Of a stretch of DNA of 64,000 nucleotides, positions 18,567 through 25,273 are shown piece after piece. The DNA is from Rhodobacteraceae bacterium UBA6197 (lineage in GTDB: Bacteria; Pseudomonadota; Alphaproteobacteria; Rhodobacterales; Rhodobacteraceae). The position numbers and the translations under genes are program-made. Position 1 is the first letter of the stretch, and every line of letters starts with the position of its first letter. The stretch is taken from contig DISZ01000001.1 of assembly GCA_002422085.1 (NCBI GenBank), positions 1 through 64,000 on the forward strand, in the 5' to 3' direction. The notes under the pieces were generated by a model. The model ran no database searches, was not told the DNA's origin, and saw only the letters and a list, made by a program, of their open reading frames with translations.

Positions 18567-19337
18567 TCAGGCTTTCGTCAGCGCGTCATAGGCTTTGATC
18601 GAGATGGCCCGCAACGTTTCGCGCGGCAGATCCCCGATCACGGCGCAGCCCAGGTCATCCTCGATCCACCAGAACCCCTTTGCGGTGCCCTTTTCGGTGA
18701 ACCGGAATTCGGATTCCGACCCGTTTGGTGCCCGCGCCACATAAAGCGTGATGCGCCGGCCGATATCGTCCTCATACATCATCATCGCCGCCGCGCCATT
18801 CGTATCGGGCACCACACGCCCGCCCATCAGCCTGAAGCCGTAGAGGTCCAGATCGGGTGCAGCGATCCGATGTCCCAGGCGCTTGGACAGCCATCCCACA
18901 AGATGCGCCTCGTCTGAGGCCGGCACTTCAATCGGATGCGCGACCTCGACCACATAGGTTGCGTAGGTGCGCAGGGCTACGTCGGCAAGGCTGCTGCCCG
19001 TCTCGGCCACCCGCCCGATCCGCGCGGCAGCCCACCCACCGGCACCACCGATCGCGAGCAATCCCGCCACAGCGGCCGCGCGCGCCAGCAGATACAGCCC
19101 CGACCTGGCGGGCGCCGCGGCGCTGTCAAGCAGATCCCGGTGCCGTTTCGGAACCGGCTCGTCAAAAACAGGGCCATAGAGCGCACGCAGGGCCGCGTCT
19201 TGCCCGTCCCACTCGGTCAGCCGTTGCCGCACAGAGGTATCAATGCCCGCAAGCGCGGCCAGTTCTGCCATTCGCGCCGGGCCGCCGTGGCGCAGCCGCA
19301 CAAGGGTTTCGTCGTCGATGGGCCTGCGATCGGTCAC
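18567..19337 (-). CDS. Membrane-bound anti-sigma factor
   Basis: A 256-residue protein with a cytoplasmic N-terminal region (about 1-80, acidic and leucine-rich), one TM helix (about 85-107) and a periplasmic C-terminal domain. This is the layout of anti-sigma factors that hold an ECF sigma factor at the membrane. I do not see the H-x3-C-x2-C zinc motif of ChrR/ZAS-type anti-sigmas. The GTG at 19337 is preferred: GGAG lies seven bases ahead and it overlaps the sigma-factor stop as GTGA. A GTG two codons upstream is too close to the ribosome-binding site. Function rests on the sigma-factor neighbour and the topology. Confidence 0.82.
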   Translation of the reverse strand: MTDRRPIDDETLVRLRHGGPARMAELAALAGIDTSVRQRLTEWDGQDAALRALYGPVFDEPVPKRHRDLLDSAAAPARSGLYLLARAAAVAGLLAIGGAGGWAAARIGRVAETGSSLADVALRTYATYVVEVAHPIEVPASDEAHLVGWLSKRLGHRIAAPDLDLYGFRLMGGRVVPDTNGAAAMMMYEDDIGRRITLYVARAPNGSESEFRFTEKGTAKGFWWIEDDLGCAVIGDLPRETLRAISIKAYDALTKA

Positions 19338-19846
19338 GGGCACACTCCTTTGTCATCCGCGGGTCGATTGCCGGCCCGCCCTGTCATCTGGCGCAGCGCG
19401 GCTCTGGCGCGGCCGAGCCGTGAGGCCAGTGTGCCTTCGGGCAAACCCAGAACATCCGCCGCCTCCGAAAGGGTCATCCCCTCCAGCGAGACAAGCAAAA
19501 GCGCGGCACGCTGGTCTGGCGGCAGCCGTCCCATCGCCGCATGCACCTCGGATAACTCGAGATGCACGTTCTGCCCGCCGGATTGGCCAAGTTCCGGCAC
19601 CGTGTCGATGGAGACCAACTGCGCGCGCGAGGCCCAACGGCGGCGGTCGTCGCGAAAGCGATTGAGGAGGATCCGGAACAACCACGCCCGCACCGGCCCG
19701 TCCCCGCGCCAGTGACGCTGTCGCGAAAGCGCGCGCTCCAGACAATCCTGGACAAGATCCTCAGCAGCATCGCGGTCGCGCACCAGTGAATGGGCGTAGC
19801 GGCGCAAGGCCGGTATTGCAGCTTCGATCTCGTCCAGAATCGGCAT
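19334..19846 (-). CDS. ECF-type RNA polymerase sigma factor
   Basis: A 170-residue sigma-70 family protein with only regions 2 and 4, the ECF layout. Region 2 is at about 10-72 (RDAAEDLVQDCLERAL, RAWLFRILLNRFRDDRR). Region 4 is at about 100-155 (RLPPDQRAALLLVSLEGMTL, GLPEGTLASRLGRARAALRQ). It directs RNA polymerase to a small regulon when released by the adjacent anti-sigma factor. The COG4315 gene lies 9 bases upstream on the same strand; candidate targets are that gene and the divergent yceI-cytb561 pair. Confidence 0.93.
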   Translation of the reverse strand: MPILDEIEAAIPALRRYAHSLVRDRDAAEDLVQDCLERALSRQRHWRGDGPVRAWLFRILLNRFRDDRRRWASRAQLVSIDTVPELGQSGGQNVHLELSEVHAAMGRLPPDQRAALLLVSLEGMTLSEAADVLGLPEGTLASRLGRARAALRQMTGRAGNRPADDKGVCP

Positions 19847-19855
19847 CGGCCCGCG

Positions 19856-20251
19856 TCAGCCTTGCGGGGCGGCAACGTGCCAGGCCCCGCCCACGCCATC
19901 ACCGGTCACATCCCCGGGTTTGGCGTCATTTTTCCAAAGATAGAGCGGTTGGCCATAATAGGTCCATTGCATCGAGCCGTCCTGACGCTCGATCAGGCCG
20001 AAATCATCTTCGGGCATCGCGCCCGCGGGGGCGAGAAGCGGCGGCCAGTTTTCCGCGCATTTATCATAGCAGGCGGATTTTCCGTCCATATCCTTGTCGT
20101 ATCTGTAAAGCGTCATGCCATCGGCGTTGGTCAGAACCTCGCCGACGGAACTGTTTGCCGTCATGATGCCGGTCTCGGCGTAGGCGATGGCGCTGCCAAG
20201 CACGAAGGCGGCCAGTGTCGCGGGAACAAGTGTCAATCGGGATTTTGTCAT
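19856..20251 (-). CDS. COG4315-type secreted protein with Yx(F/W/Y)xxD repeats
   Basis: A 131-residue exported protein with a signal peptide (about 1-25). The mature part carries two copies of the short repeat known from COG4315: GMTLYRYDKDMDGKSACYDK with CAENWPPL, and a second around TYYGQPLYLWKNDAKPGDVT. Two cysteines (in ACYDKCAEN) could form a disulfide or bind metal. Function of the family is unknown; members often sit next to ECF sigma factors and redox proteins, as here. AGGAG lies ahead of the ATG. It is the first gene of a minus-strand unit with the sigma and anti-sigma genes. Confidence 0.85.
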   Translation of the reverse strand: MTKSRLTLVPATLAAFVLGSAIAYAETGIMTANSSVGEVLTNADGMTLYRYDKDMDGKSACYDKCAENWPPLLAPAGAMPEDDFGLIERQDGSMQWTYYGQPLYLWKNDAKPGDVTGDGVGGAWHVAAPQG

Positions 20252-20533
20252 GGTTCATTTCTCCTGTCAGTCATAAGGCGCCGGGTGGTGCGGCAGGGCC
20301 CGATCAAGAGCACCTGTGGAGATGACGCAAACTCGCCGGACTCCATCCGCCTCAAAGGGCAAAATCGCGAAATCGTGAAGGGCACATACGACGGCTGATC
20401 TACCTCACGATTCCGCGAGCCCCGCCGCGATGACGGATGAAATACATCCCGGGCGCGTCATTATCATATCACGCATCGGGTCCGGGTTTTTGCCTCGAGG
20501 TAGAATCCACCGGATAGTGTTTGGAGGGGTGAC

Positions 20534-21142
20534 ATGACAATCAAGCAAAATTGGCGCGTCCAGATCAACCTTGCCTTTCTGACCTTGTGTCTTCTGGCAT
20601 TGGCATTGTGCGCGATGCCCACACAGGCCGCGACCCGCACTTACAGCATCGACGCCGAAGGCTCCCTCGTTCAATTCTCCTGGGATTTCGGCAAGACCGA
20701 GGTTCGCGGCCGCATGCCGGTGGTCATGGCCGACGCGAGCATCGACTTTGAAAGACTTGGGCGCTCGAATGTCGCTGTCGCGCTGGATGCCGGCAACGCC
20801 GAGGCCGGATTCGTGTTTGCGACACAGGCGATGCGTGGGCCGAGAGTGCTCGATACCAAGGCGTTCCCACTGATCAGCTTTGTCAGCACCAGCGTCACGC
20901 GTACCGCGCCAACCAAAGCCAGAATCGACGGCAACGTCACCATCCGAAACGTGACCCGGCCGATCCACCTGTGGGCGGAAATCTATCGGCAGCGCGGAAG
21001 CGATCAGACCGACCTGTCGAACCTCACGATTCTGCTGACGGGCACGGTCGAACGATCGGAATTTGGCGCCGACGGGTGGAGCGACATGGCAGGTGACGAG
21101 GTACGCTTGCATATTCTCGCCCGGATACATCGGGTCGATTGA
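20534..21142 (+). CDS. YceI-family periplasmic protein
   Basis: A 202-residue protein with an N-terminal signal peptide (about 1-32) and a YceI-type lipocalin-like beta-barrel (about 35-200; TYSIDAEGSLVQFSWDFGKT at the start, IDGNVTIRNVTRPIHL near the middle). The family binds isoprenoid quinone-like lipids and is commonly paired with cytochrome b561. GGAGG precedes the ATG. The 282-base gap to the divergent COG4315 gene must hold promoters for both sides; I could not pick out an ECF-type -35/-10 pair with confidence. Confidence 0.88.
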   Translation: MTIKQNWRVQINLAFLTLCLLALALCAMPTQAATRTYSIDAEGSLVQFSWDFGKTEVRGRMPVVMADASIDFERLGRSNVAVALDAGNAEAGFVFATQAMRGPRVLDTKAFPLISFVSTSVTRTAPTKARIDGNVTIRNVTRPIHLWAEIYRQRGSDQTDLSNLTILLTGTVERSEFGADGWSDMAGDEVRLHILARIHRVD

Positions 21143-21143
21143 G

Positions 21144-21689
21144 ATGGGGGCACGCAACACGGCAAGCGGATACGGCTGGGTGTCACGCCTGCTGCACTGG
21201 GTCATGGCACTGGCGATCCTCGGCATGATCGGGCTGGGAACCGTGATATCCCGGATGGAGCCGTCATTTGCCAACCTGTGGCTGTTCGGTTTGCACAAAT
21301 CCATCGGGATCAGCCTGCTTTTCGCCGCCTTGCTCCGTCTGGTCTGGCACCGGGTCAGTCCGCCACCGGCACCGCTGACCGACCGCATCCCGGTGTGGCA
21401 GCAGCGTGCCGCCCGACTGGTGCACAGAACAATGTATTTGCTGCTTTTTATCGTACCCGTGACCGGATGGGTGGCAAGTGCCGCCACCGGAATCGACGTC
21501 GTCCTCTTTGGCCGGATCACCTTGCCGGCGATCGTGCCACCCTCCGAGAGGCTCGACCAGACTTTTTTCGCGGCGCATTCGATCCTTACAAAGATCTTGG
21601 CCGGGCTGGTGGTGTTGCACGTTGCCGGCGCATTGCATCGCCACATGGTGCATCACGACCACTCGTTGCGCCGAATGATTTTCGGGTAA
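21144..21689 (+). CDS. Cytochrome b561 family protein
   Basis: A 181-residue membrane protein with four TM helices and the di-heme b561 histidines: RLLHWVMALA (helix 1), LHKSIGISLL (helix 2), and HSILTKILAGLVVLH then GALHRHMVHHDH (helix 4). It should shuttle electrons between the quinone pool and periplasmic acceptors. The ATG at 21144 begins one base after the yceI stop, and yceI-b561 pairs are common, so the two probably act together. Confidence 0.92.
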   Translation: MGARNTASGYGWVSRLLHWVMALAILGMIGLGTVISRMEPSFANLWLFGLHKSIGISLLFAALLRLVWHRVSPPPAPLTDRIPVWQQRAARLVHRTMYLLLFIVPVTGWVASAATGIDVVLFGRITLPAIVPPSERLDQTFFAAHSILTKILAGLVVLHVAGALHRHMVHHDHSLRRMIFG

Positions 21690-22019
21690 GTCGGGATGGG
21701 GCCCGCTTCGCGCCCTCCGCATTCAAGTGCCGACCGTCGCTCCGGCTTTTCAGGCACAGGGGCGTCACGGCGGTGCGCGCCATGGTCGCTTTTCCGGGGA
21801 GCGGTCCCGTGAGACCCGACCAGAGGCCCGGAAGCGCACTGAGGCGTGCTTGATCCATTCGTTGGGATGGTCGCAATCGGATCGTGTCTGGCGCACCTGC
21901 GGCGGGCAGAGAGAGGTGCGGAGGCCCGAGCGATCCCGCAAACGGCATCGTGTCTTGCGGAAATTCCCGGCAGATCCTAGATTTCACCGTCTTTGTGCTG
22001 ACGGGGTCGCTTTCTGCTG
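21690..22019. other. 330-bp intergenic stretch
   Basis: No gene, repeat or clear hairpin recognised between cytochrome b561 and the small exported protein. It may hold the promoter of the copper-oxidase operon. Open frames on both strands lack coding character. Confidence 0.5.
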
Positions 22020-22373
22020 ATGGGATCAATGCCGCGATACCTTTGTTCCCTTTTGCTGGTGATTGCCTTCGCGTTGTTCGGCGTTCTTCCGCACGCGGCG
22101 ATGGCTGCGGATCCGCAGAAAATGGCGGTGCCATGTCACGCTGAGCAAACTGTCACGAGTGGGCGCGCCGACGCGATTGCGCCTTGTGGCTCGGTCGATC
22201 ATTCGATGTCCGGCGCCTGCGCAATTGCCTGTCTCGGAACCATGGCGACATGGTTTGCGGCACCGGACCCGTCGCCAATGGCCTATCGCCCGGTCGCGTA
22301 CTGGGCCGCAGATTCCCTTGTCTTGAATGGACGGACCGACGAAACGGCCGACCGCCCCCCCGAATCCATCTGA
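22020..22373 (+). CDS. Small exported cysteine-containing protein of unknown function
   Basis: A 117-residue protein with a clear signal peptide (residues 4-29, LCSLLLVIAFALFGVLPHAAMA). The mature part has scattered Cys and His residues (VPCHAEQ, APCGSVDHSMSGACAIAC) that could bind copper. I do not recognise the family. An internal ATG at 22029 is an alternative start. It lies 77 bases ahead of the multicopper oxidase gene in the same direction, so a role in copper handling is a reasonable guess from context only. Confidence 0.6.
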   Translation: MGSMPRYLCSLLLVIAFALFGVLPHAAMAADPQKMAVPCHAEQTVTSGRADAIAPCGSVDHSMSGACAIACLGTMATWFAAPDPSPMAYRPVAYWAADSLVLNGRTDETADRPPESI

Positions 22374-22450
22374 ACGCCTGACGAGCGGAGCCGGACAGCG
22401 GTTCCAGACCGATACGCGCCCATCTGGGGGCACGATGGAATTTTTGCACG

Positions 22451-23956
22451 ATGAGACATGTTCTGACACGTCGCGGCTTTCTGGCCGCATCCGCAGCCAT
22501 GGCTGCCACAACCACCTTGCCGCACCTGGCCTTCGCGCTGGACACGCCGCTTTCCCTGACTGCCGTAACGCGGGTGATCGACGTTGGCGGCCGCGCCGCC
22601 ACCGTCATGGGCCTGACCAATGGAACGGGCAAGCAGGGCCTTATCCTTGATCCCGGCCAGCGTTTCCGCGTGGAACTGACCAACGCCCTGCAGGAACAGA
22701 CGATCATTCACTGGCATGGCCAGATCCCACCCAATGTTCAGGACGGCGTGCCGAACCTGCCGATGCCGCTTTTGAAGCCGGGTGAGATGCGCAGCTACGA
22801 CTATGCGCCCGCACCCGGAACCTACTGGATGCACAGCCATGTGCCGGTGCAAGAGATGGGCCTGCTTGCCGCCCCGCTGATCGTGCGGCGACCCGAGGAT
22901 CTGACGGCCGACCGGCAAGAGGTCGTGATGTTCCTGCACGACTTCTCGCACCGGCCTGCCGCCGAGGTGCTGGCCGAGATCACCCAGGGTGCCGCGCATC
23001 ACGACATGGCGACCATGGAAGCCGCCGCGCAGAACCTGAGCGGCATGTCCGGCATGGATCATTCGGGGATGGCGATGCCCGGCAGGATGGCGGGCATGGC
23101 CGGAATGGCGGGCGCCGGCGAAATGGCGATGGACCTGAACGACTTCGACTTTGACGCCTATCTCGCCAATGATCGCACGCTTGCCGACCCCGAGGTGATT
23201 GCCGTCGAACGCAGAGGTCGCATCCTGCTGCGGGTGATGAATGCCGCGGCGGCCACATCTTTCTGGATCGACACCGGCGGCGTCACCGCACGCCTTGTGG
23301 CGGTGGACGGTCACGCCGTTGAGCCGATAGCGGGCACACGCTTCGGTCTGGCCATGGCGCAAAGGCTTGATCTGGAACTGGACCTGCCGGATGCAGGGGC
23401 CTTTCCGATCCTCGCCCTGCGCGAAGGCGCGCGAGAACGCACCGGGCTGATCCTTGCCACGGCAGGTGCAAAGGTGCGCCGGATCGAAGATCTGGGGCAG
23501 ACCGAGAGCGGCGCGTTCGATCTCGATCTGGCGCAGGAGGCATCGCTGCGGGCCGCAAGGTTGGATGGCGTGCCCTTGCTCGCGCCGCGCCCGGTGGATC
23601 GGTCCCACACGATCATGCTGGGCGGCGCGATGCAGCCGTATCTCTGGACCATCAACGGGCAGACTTGGGGCAATCACACGCCGATTACCGCCAGAACCGG
23701 TGAACGTGTGCATCTGACGTTCCACAACATGTCGATGATGGGGCATCCGATGCACCTGCACGGCCACGTGTTCCAGGTGGTGAATATCAACGGACGCAGC
23801 CTCGACGGCGCGATCCGCGATACGCTCTATGTGCCGCCGATGTCGATGGTGACGGTTGCGCTTGACGCAGGCGAGGCCGCGCGCTGGATGCTGCATTGCC
23901 ATCACATGCCACACCTGTCCACCGGCATGATGACCGAATTTGCCGTCACCGCCTGA
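22451..23956 (+). CDS. Multicopper oxidase (CueO/CopA-like)
   Basis: A 501-residue periplasmic multicopper oxidase with a twin-arginine leader (TRRGFLAASAAMAA). All four copper-binding segments are visible: HWHG (87-90), HSH (128-130), GHPMHLHGH (about 435-443) and HCHHMPHLSTGMM (482-494), giving type 1 ligands C483, H488 and axial M493. A methionine- and histidine-rich insert (about 190-230, MSGMDHSGMAMPGRMAGM) is typical of cuprous oxidases that bind extra Cu(I). Likely role: oxidation of Cu(I) to Cu(II) in the periplasm for copper tolerance. Two anchored cytochromes c follow and a copper ATPase is convergent. Confidence 0.93.
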   Translation: MRHVLTRRGFLAASAAMAATTTLPHLAFALDTPLSLTAVTRVIDVGGRAATVMGLTNGTGKQGLILDPGQRFRVELTNALQEQTIIHWHGQIPPNVQDGVPNLPMPLLKPGEMRSYDYAPAPGTYWMHSHVPVQEMGLLAAPLIVRRPEDLTADRQEVVMFLHDFSHRPAAEVLAEITQGAAHHDMATMEAAAQNLSGMSGMDHSGMAMPGRMAGMAGMAGAGEMAMDLNDFDFDAYLANDRTLADPEVIAVERRGRILLRVMNAAAATSFWIDTGGVTARLVAVDGHAVEPIAGTRFGLAMAQRLDLELDLPDAGAFPILALREGARERTGLILATAGAKVRRIEDLGQTESGAFDLDLAQEASLRAARLDGVPLLAPRPVDRSHTIMLGGAMQPYLWTINGQTWGNHTPITARTGERVHLTFHNMSMMGHPMHLHGHVFQVVNINGRSLDGAIRDTLYVPPMSMVTVALDAGEAARWMLHCHHMPHLSTGMMTEFAVTA

Positions 23957-24095
23957 CACTTGGTCACCAGAGAGGAACACCTCTCTGGTTGGCCAAACTC
24001 ATTCACCGCGCGCCTCACCGGGACGGCCAGAAGCCGACGGCAAGAAGGCCGCGCCACCGCCGCACGGTCGGCGAAAACAGATTGGAGATCGTCTC

Positions 24096-24551
24096 ATGAA
24101 CAAGAAACTCAGCGGCGCATTTGTCGTCGTCCTCATCGCAGCCGCAGGCTGGTATCTGACCCAGTCACTGGCCACCGAAAACCCCGTTTCTGCCGTCCCG
24201 TCGGGCGCCTCGAAAGCCGTGGCCGGCGCACCGTTGGCGAACGTCGTTGTTCCGGCAGAGCTTTCGGCACGCGCACAGCAGGGCGAGAAATACTTCAATT
24301 CGGTCTGCGCCTCTTGCCACGGCGCCAACGCCGCCGGGCAGGACGGTGTCGCGCCGCCATTTGTCCACCGCATTTACGAGCCCTCGCACCACGGCGACAT
24401 GGCGTTCATTCTGGCGGCACGGAACGGTGTCCGGGCGCATCACTGGCCGTTCGGCGATATGCCACCGATCGAACAGCCCCTGACGGATGCCGTGCTGGGC
24501 GCAATCGTTTCCTACGTGCGCGAATTGCAGCGCGCCAACGGGATCAACTGA
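24096..24551 (+). CDS. Membrane-anchored class I cytochrome c
   Basis: A 151-residue protein with an N-terminal anchor/signal helix (about 6-24) and one heme-binding motif CASCHG (C71-H75). The probable axial methionine is in FGDMPP (about residue 127). A monoheme electron carrier in the periplasm. The ATG at 24096 is chosen because it opens the hydrophobic leader; the in-frame stretch upstream overlaps the oxidase end and is not protein-like. With the next gene it forms a pair downstream of the multicopper oxidase. Confidence 0.9.
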   Translation: MNKKLSGAFVVVLIAAAGWYLTQSLATENPVSAVPSGASKAVAGAPLANVVVPAELSARAQQGEKYFNSVCASCHGANAAGQDGVAPPFVHRIYEPSHHGDMAFILAARNGVRAHHWPFGDMPPIEQPLTDAVLGAIVSYVRELQRANGIN

Positions 24552-24600
24552 TGGGGCGGATTGCCGGCCCTGCCCATGGCACTGCGCCCGGAGAACGGAC

Positions 24601-25044
24601 ATGAGGCCCGGCATCCTCCTCTTCCTGGCAGCGGCCCTTGTGGGAACCATCGGGGCCGCCATCCATATGTTTGCCGGCGACAATACCGCGGCGGCGCGCG
24701 GTCGCATCCTCTACGACGCGAACTGCGCCGCCTGCCACGGCGGAAATCTCGAGGGCCAACCCGACTGGAAAACTCCCGGGTCTGACGGGCGATTGCCCGC
24801 GCCCCCCCATGACGCCACCGGCCATACCTGGCATCATTCCGACACCGACCTGATCGCCTACATGACCTTGGGCGGCCAAAAGGCGCTGGCGCAGATGGGC
24901 GTGTCCTATGACAGCGGCATGCCGGCATTCGGTGACGTGCTGAGCACGACGGAGATCGCGGCAATCCTTGCCTATATCAAATCCCACTGGCCCGAGCGCG
25001 AGCGCCGCTATCAAGCAGAGCGCAGCGCGACCGGCGGCGGATGA
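24601..25044 (+). CDS. Membrane-anchored class I cytochrome c
   Basis: A 147-residue monoheme cytochrome c: signal/anchor helix at about 4-24, heme motif CAACHG (C42-H46) and probable axial Met in SGMPAFGD (about residue 114). The start at 24601 opens the leader peptide. It resembles the preceding cytochrome in layout but not closely in sequence. Its 3' end lies opposite, and possibly overlaps, a copper-chaperone-like reading frame on the minus strand. Confidence 0.9.
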   Translation: MRPGILLFLAAALVGTIGAAIHMFAGDNTAAARGRILYDANCAACHGGNLEGQPDWKTPGSDGRLPAPPHDATGHTWHHSDTDLIAYMTLGGQKALAQMGVSYDSGMPAFGDVLSTTEIAAILAYIKSHWPERERRYQAERSATGGG

Positions 25045-25248
25045 CAGGGTGGATCCGGTCGGGGCTGCACGATATCCGGCCTTGGCCAGCGCCGCCTGAA
25101 CATGCGTCGCATCGGTGCTGCTCTTGCCCGAAACCTGCCGCGCCGCCGCGCCAATATTGGCGCGTGCCGCCGCGTCGAGGGCGTGGATCGTCTTTTCAAC
25201 CGTCGCCCTGCATTGGCCACAGCTCTTGTCGGGAATGGGGTAGATCAA
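25030..25248 (-). pseudogene. HMA-domain copper chaperone (CopZ-like), probably degraded
   Basis: The minus strand encodes a recognisable heavy-metal-associated domain: YPIPDKSCGQCRATVEKTIH with the CxxC copper site intact, then VQAALAKAGYRAAP, the normal end of a CopZ-type protein of about 65 residues. Two things are wrong. There is no ATG at the expected place (a TTG at 25246-25248 fits; the nearest in-frame ATG at 25305 lies inside the copper ATPase gene). No stop follows the domain, so the frame runs on through the antisense of the cytochrome c gene. Either the 3' end was lost, or this is an active gene with an unusual overlap. Limits are approximate. Confidence 0.5.
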
Positions 25249-25273
25249 GGGTCGGATTTTCCATTGGGCTTGC

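Noticed and set aside
22283..23980. Minus-strand open frame (565 codons) opposite the multicopper oxidase
   Set aside because: Shadow of a gene with complete copper motifs; no independent support.
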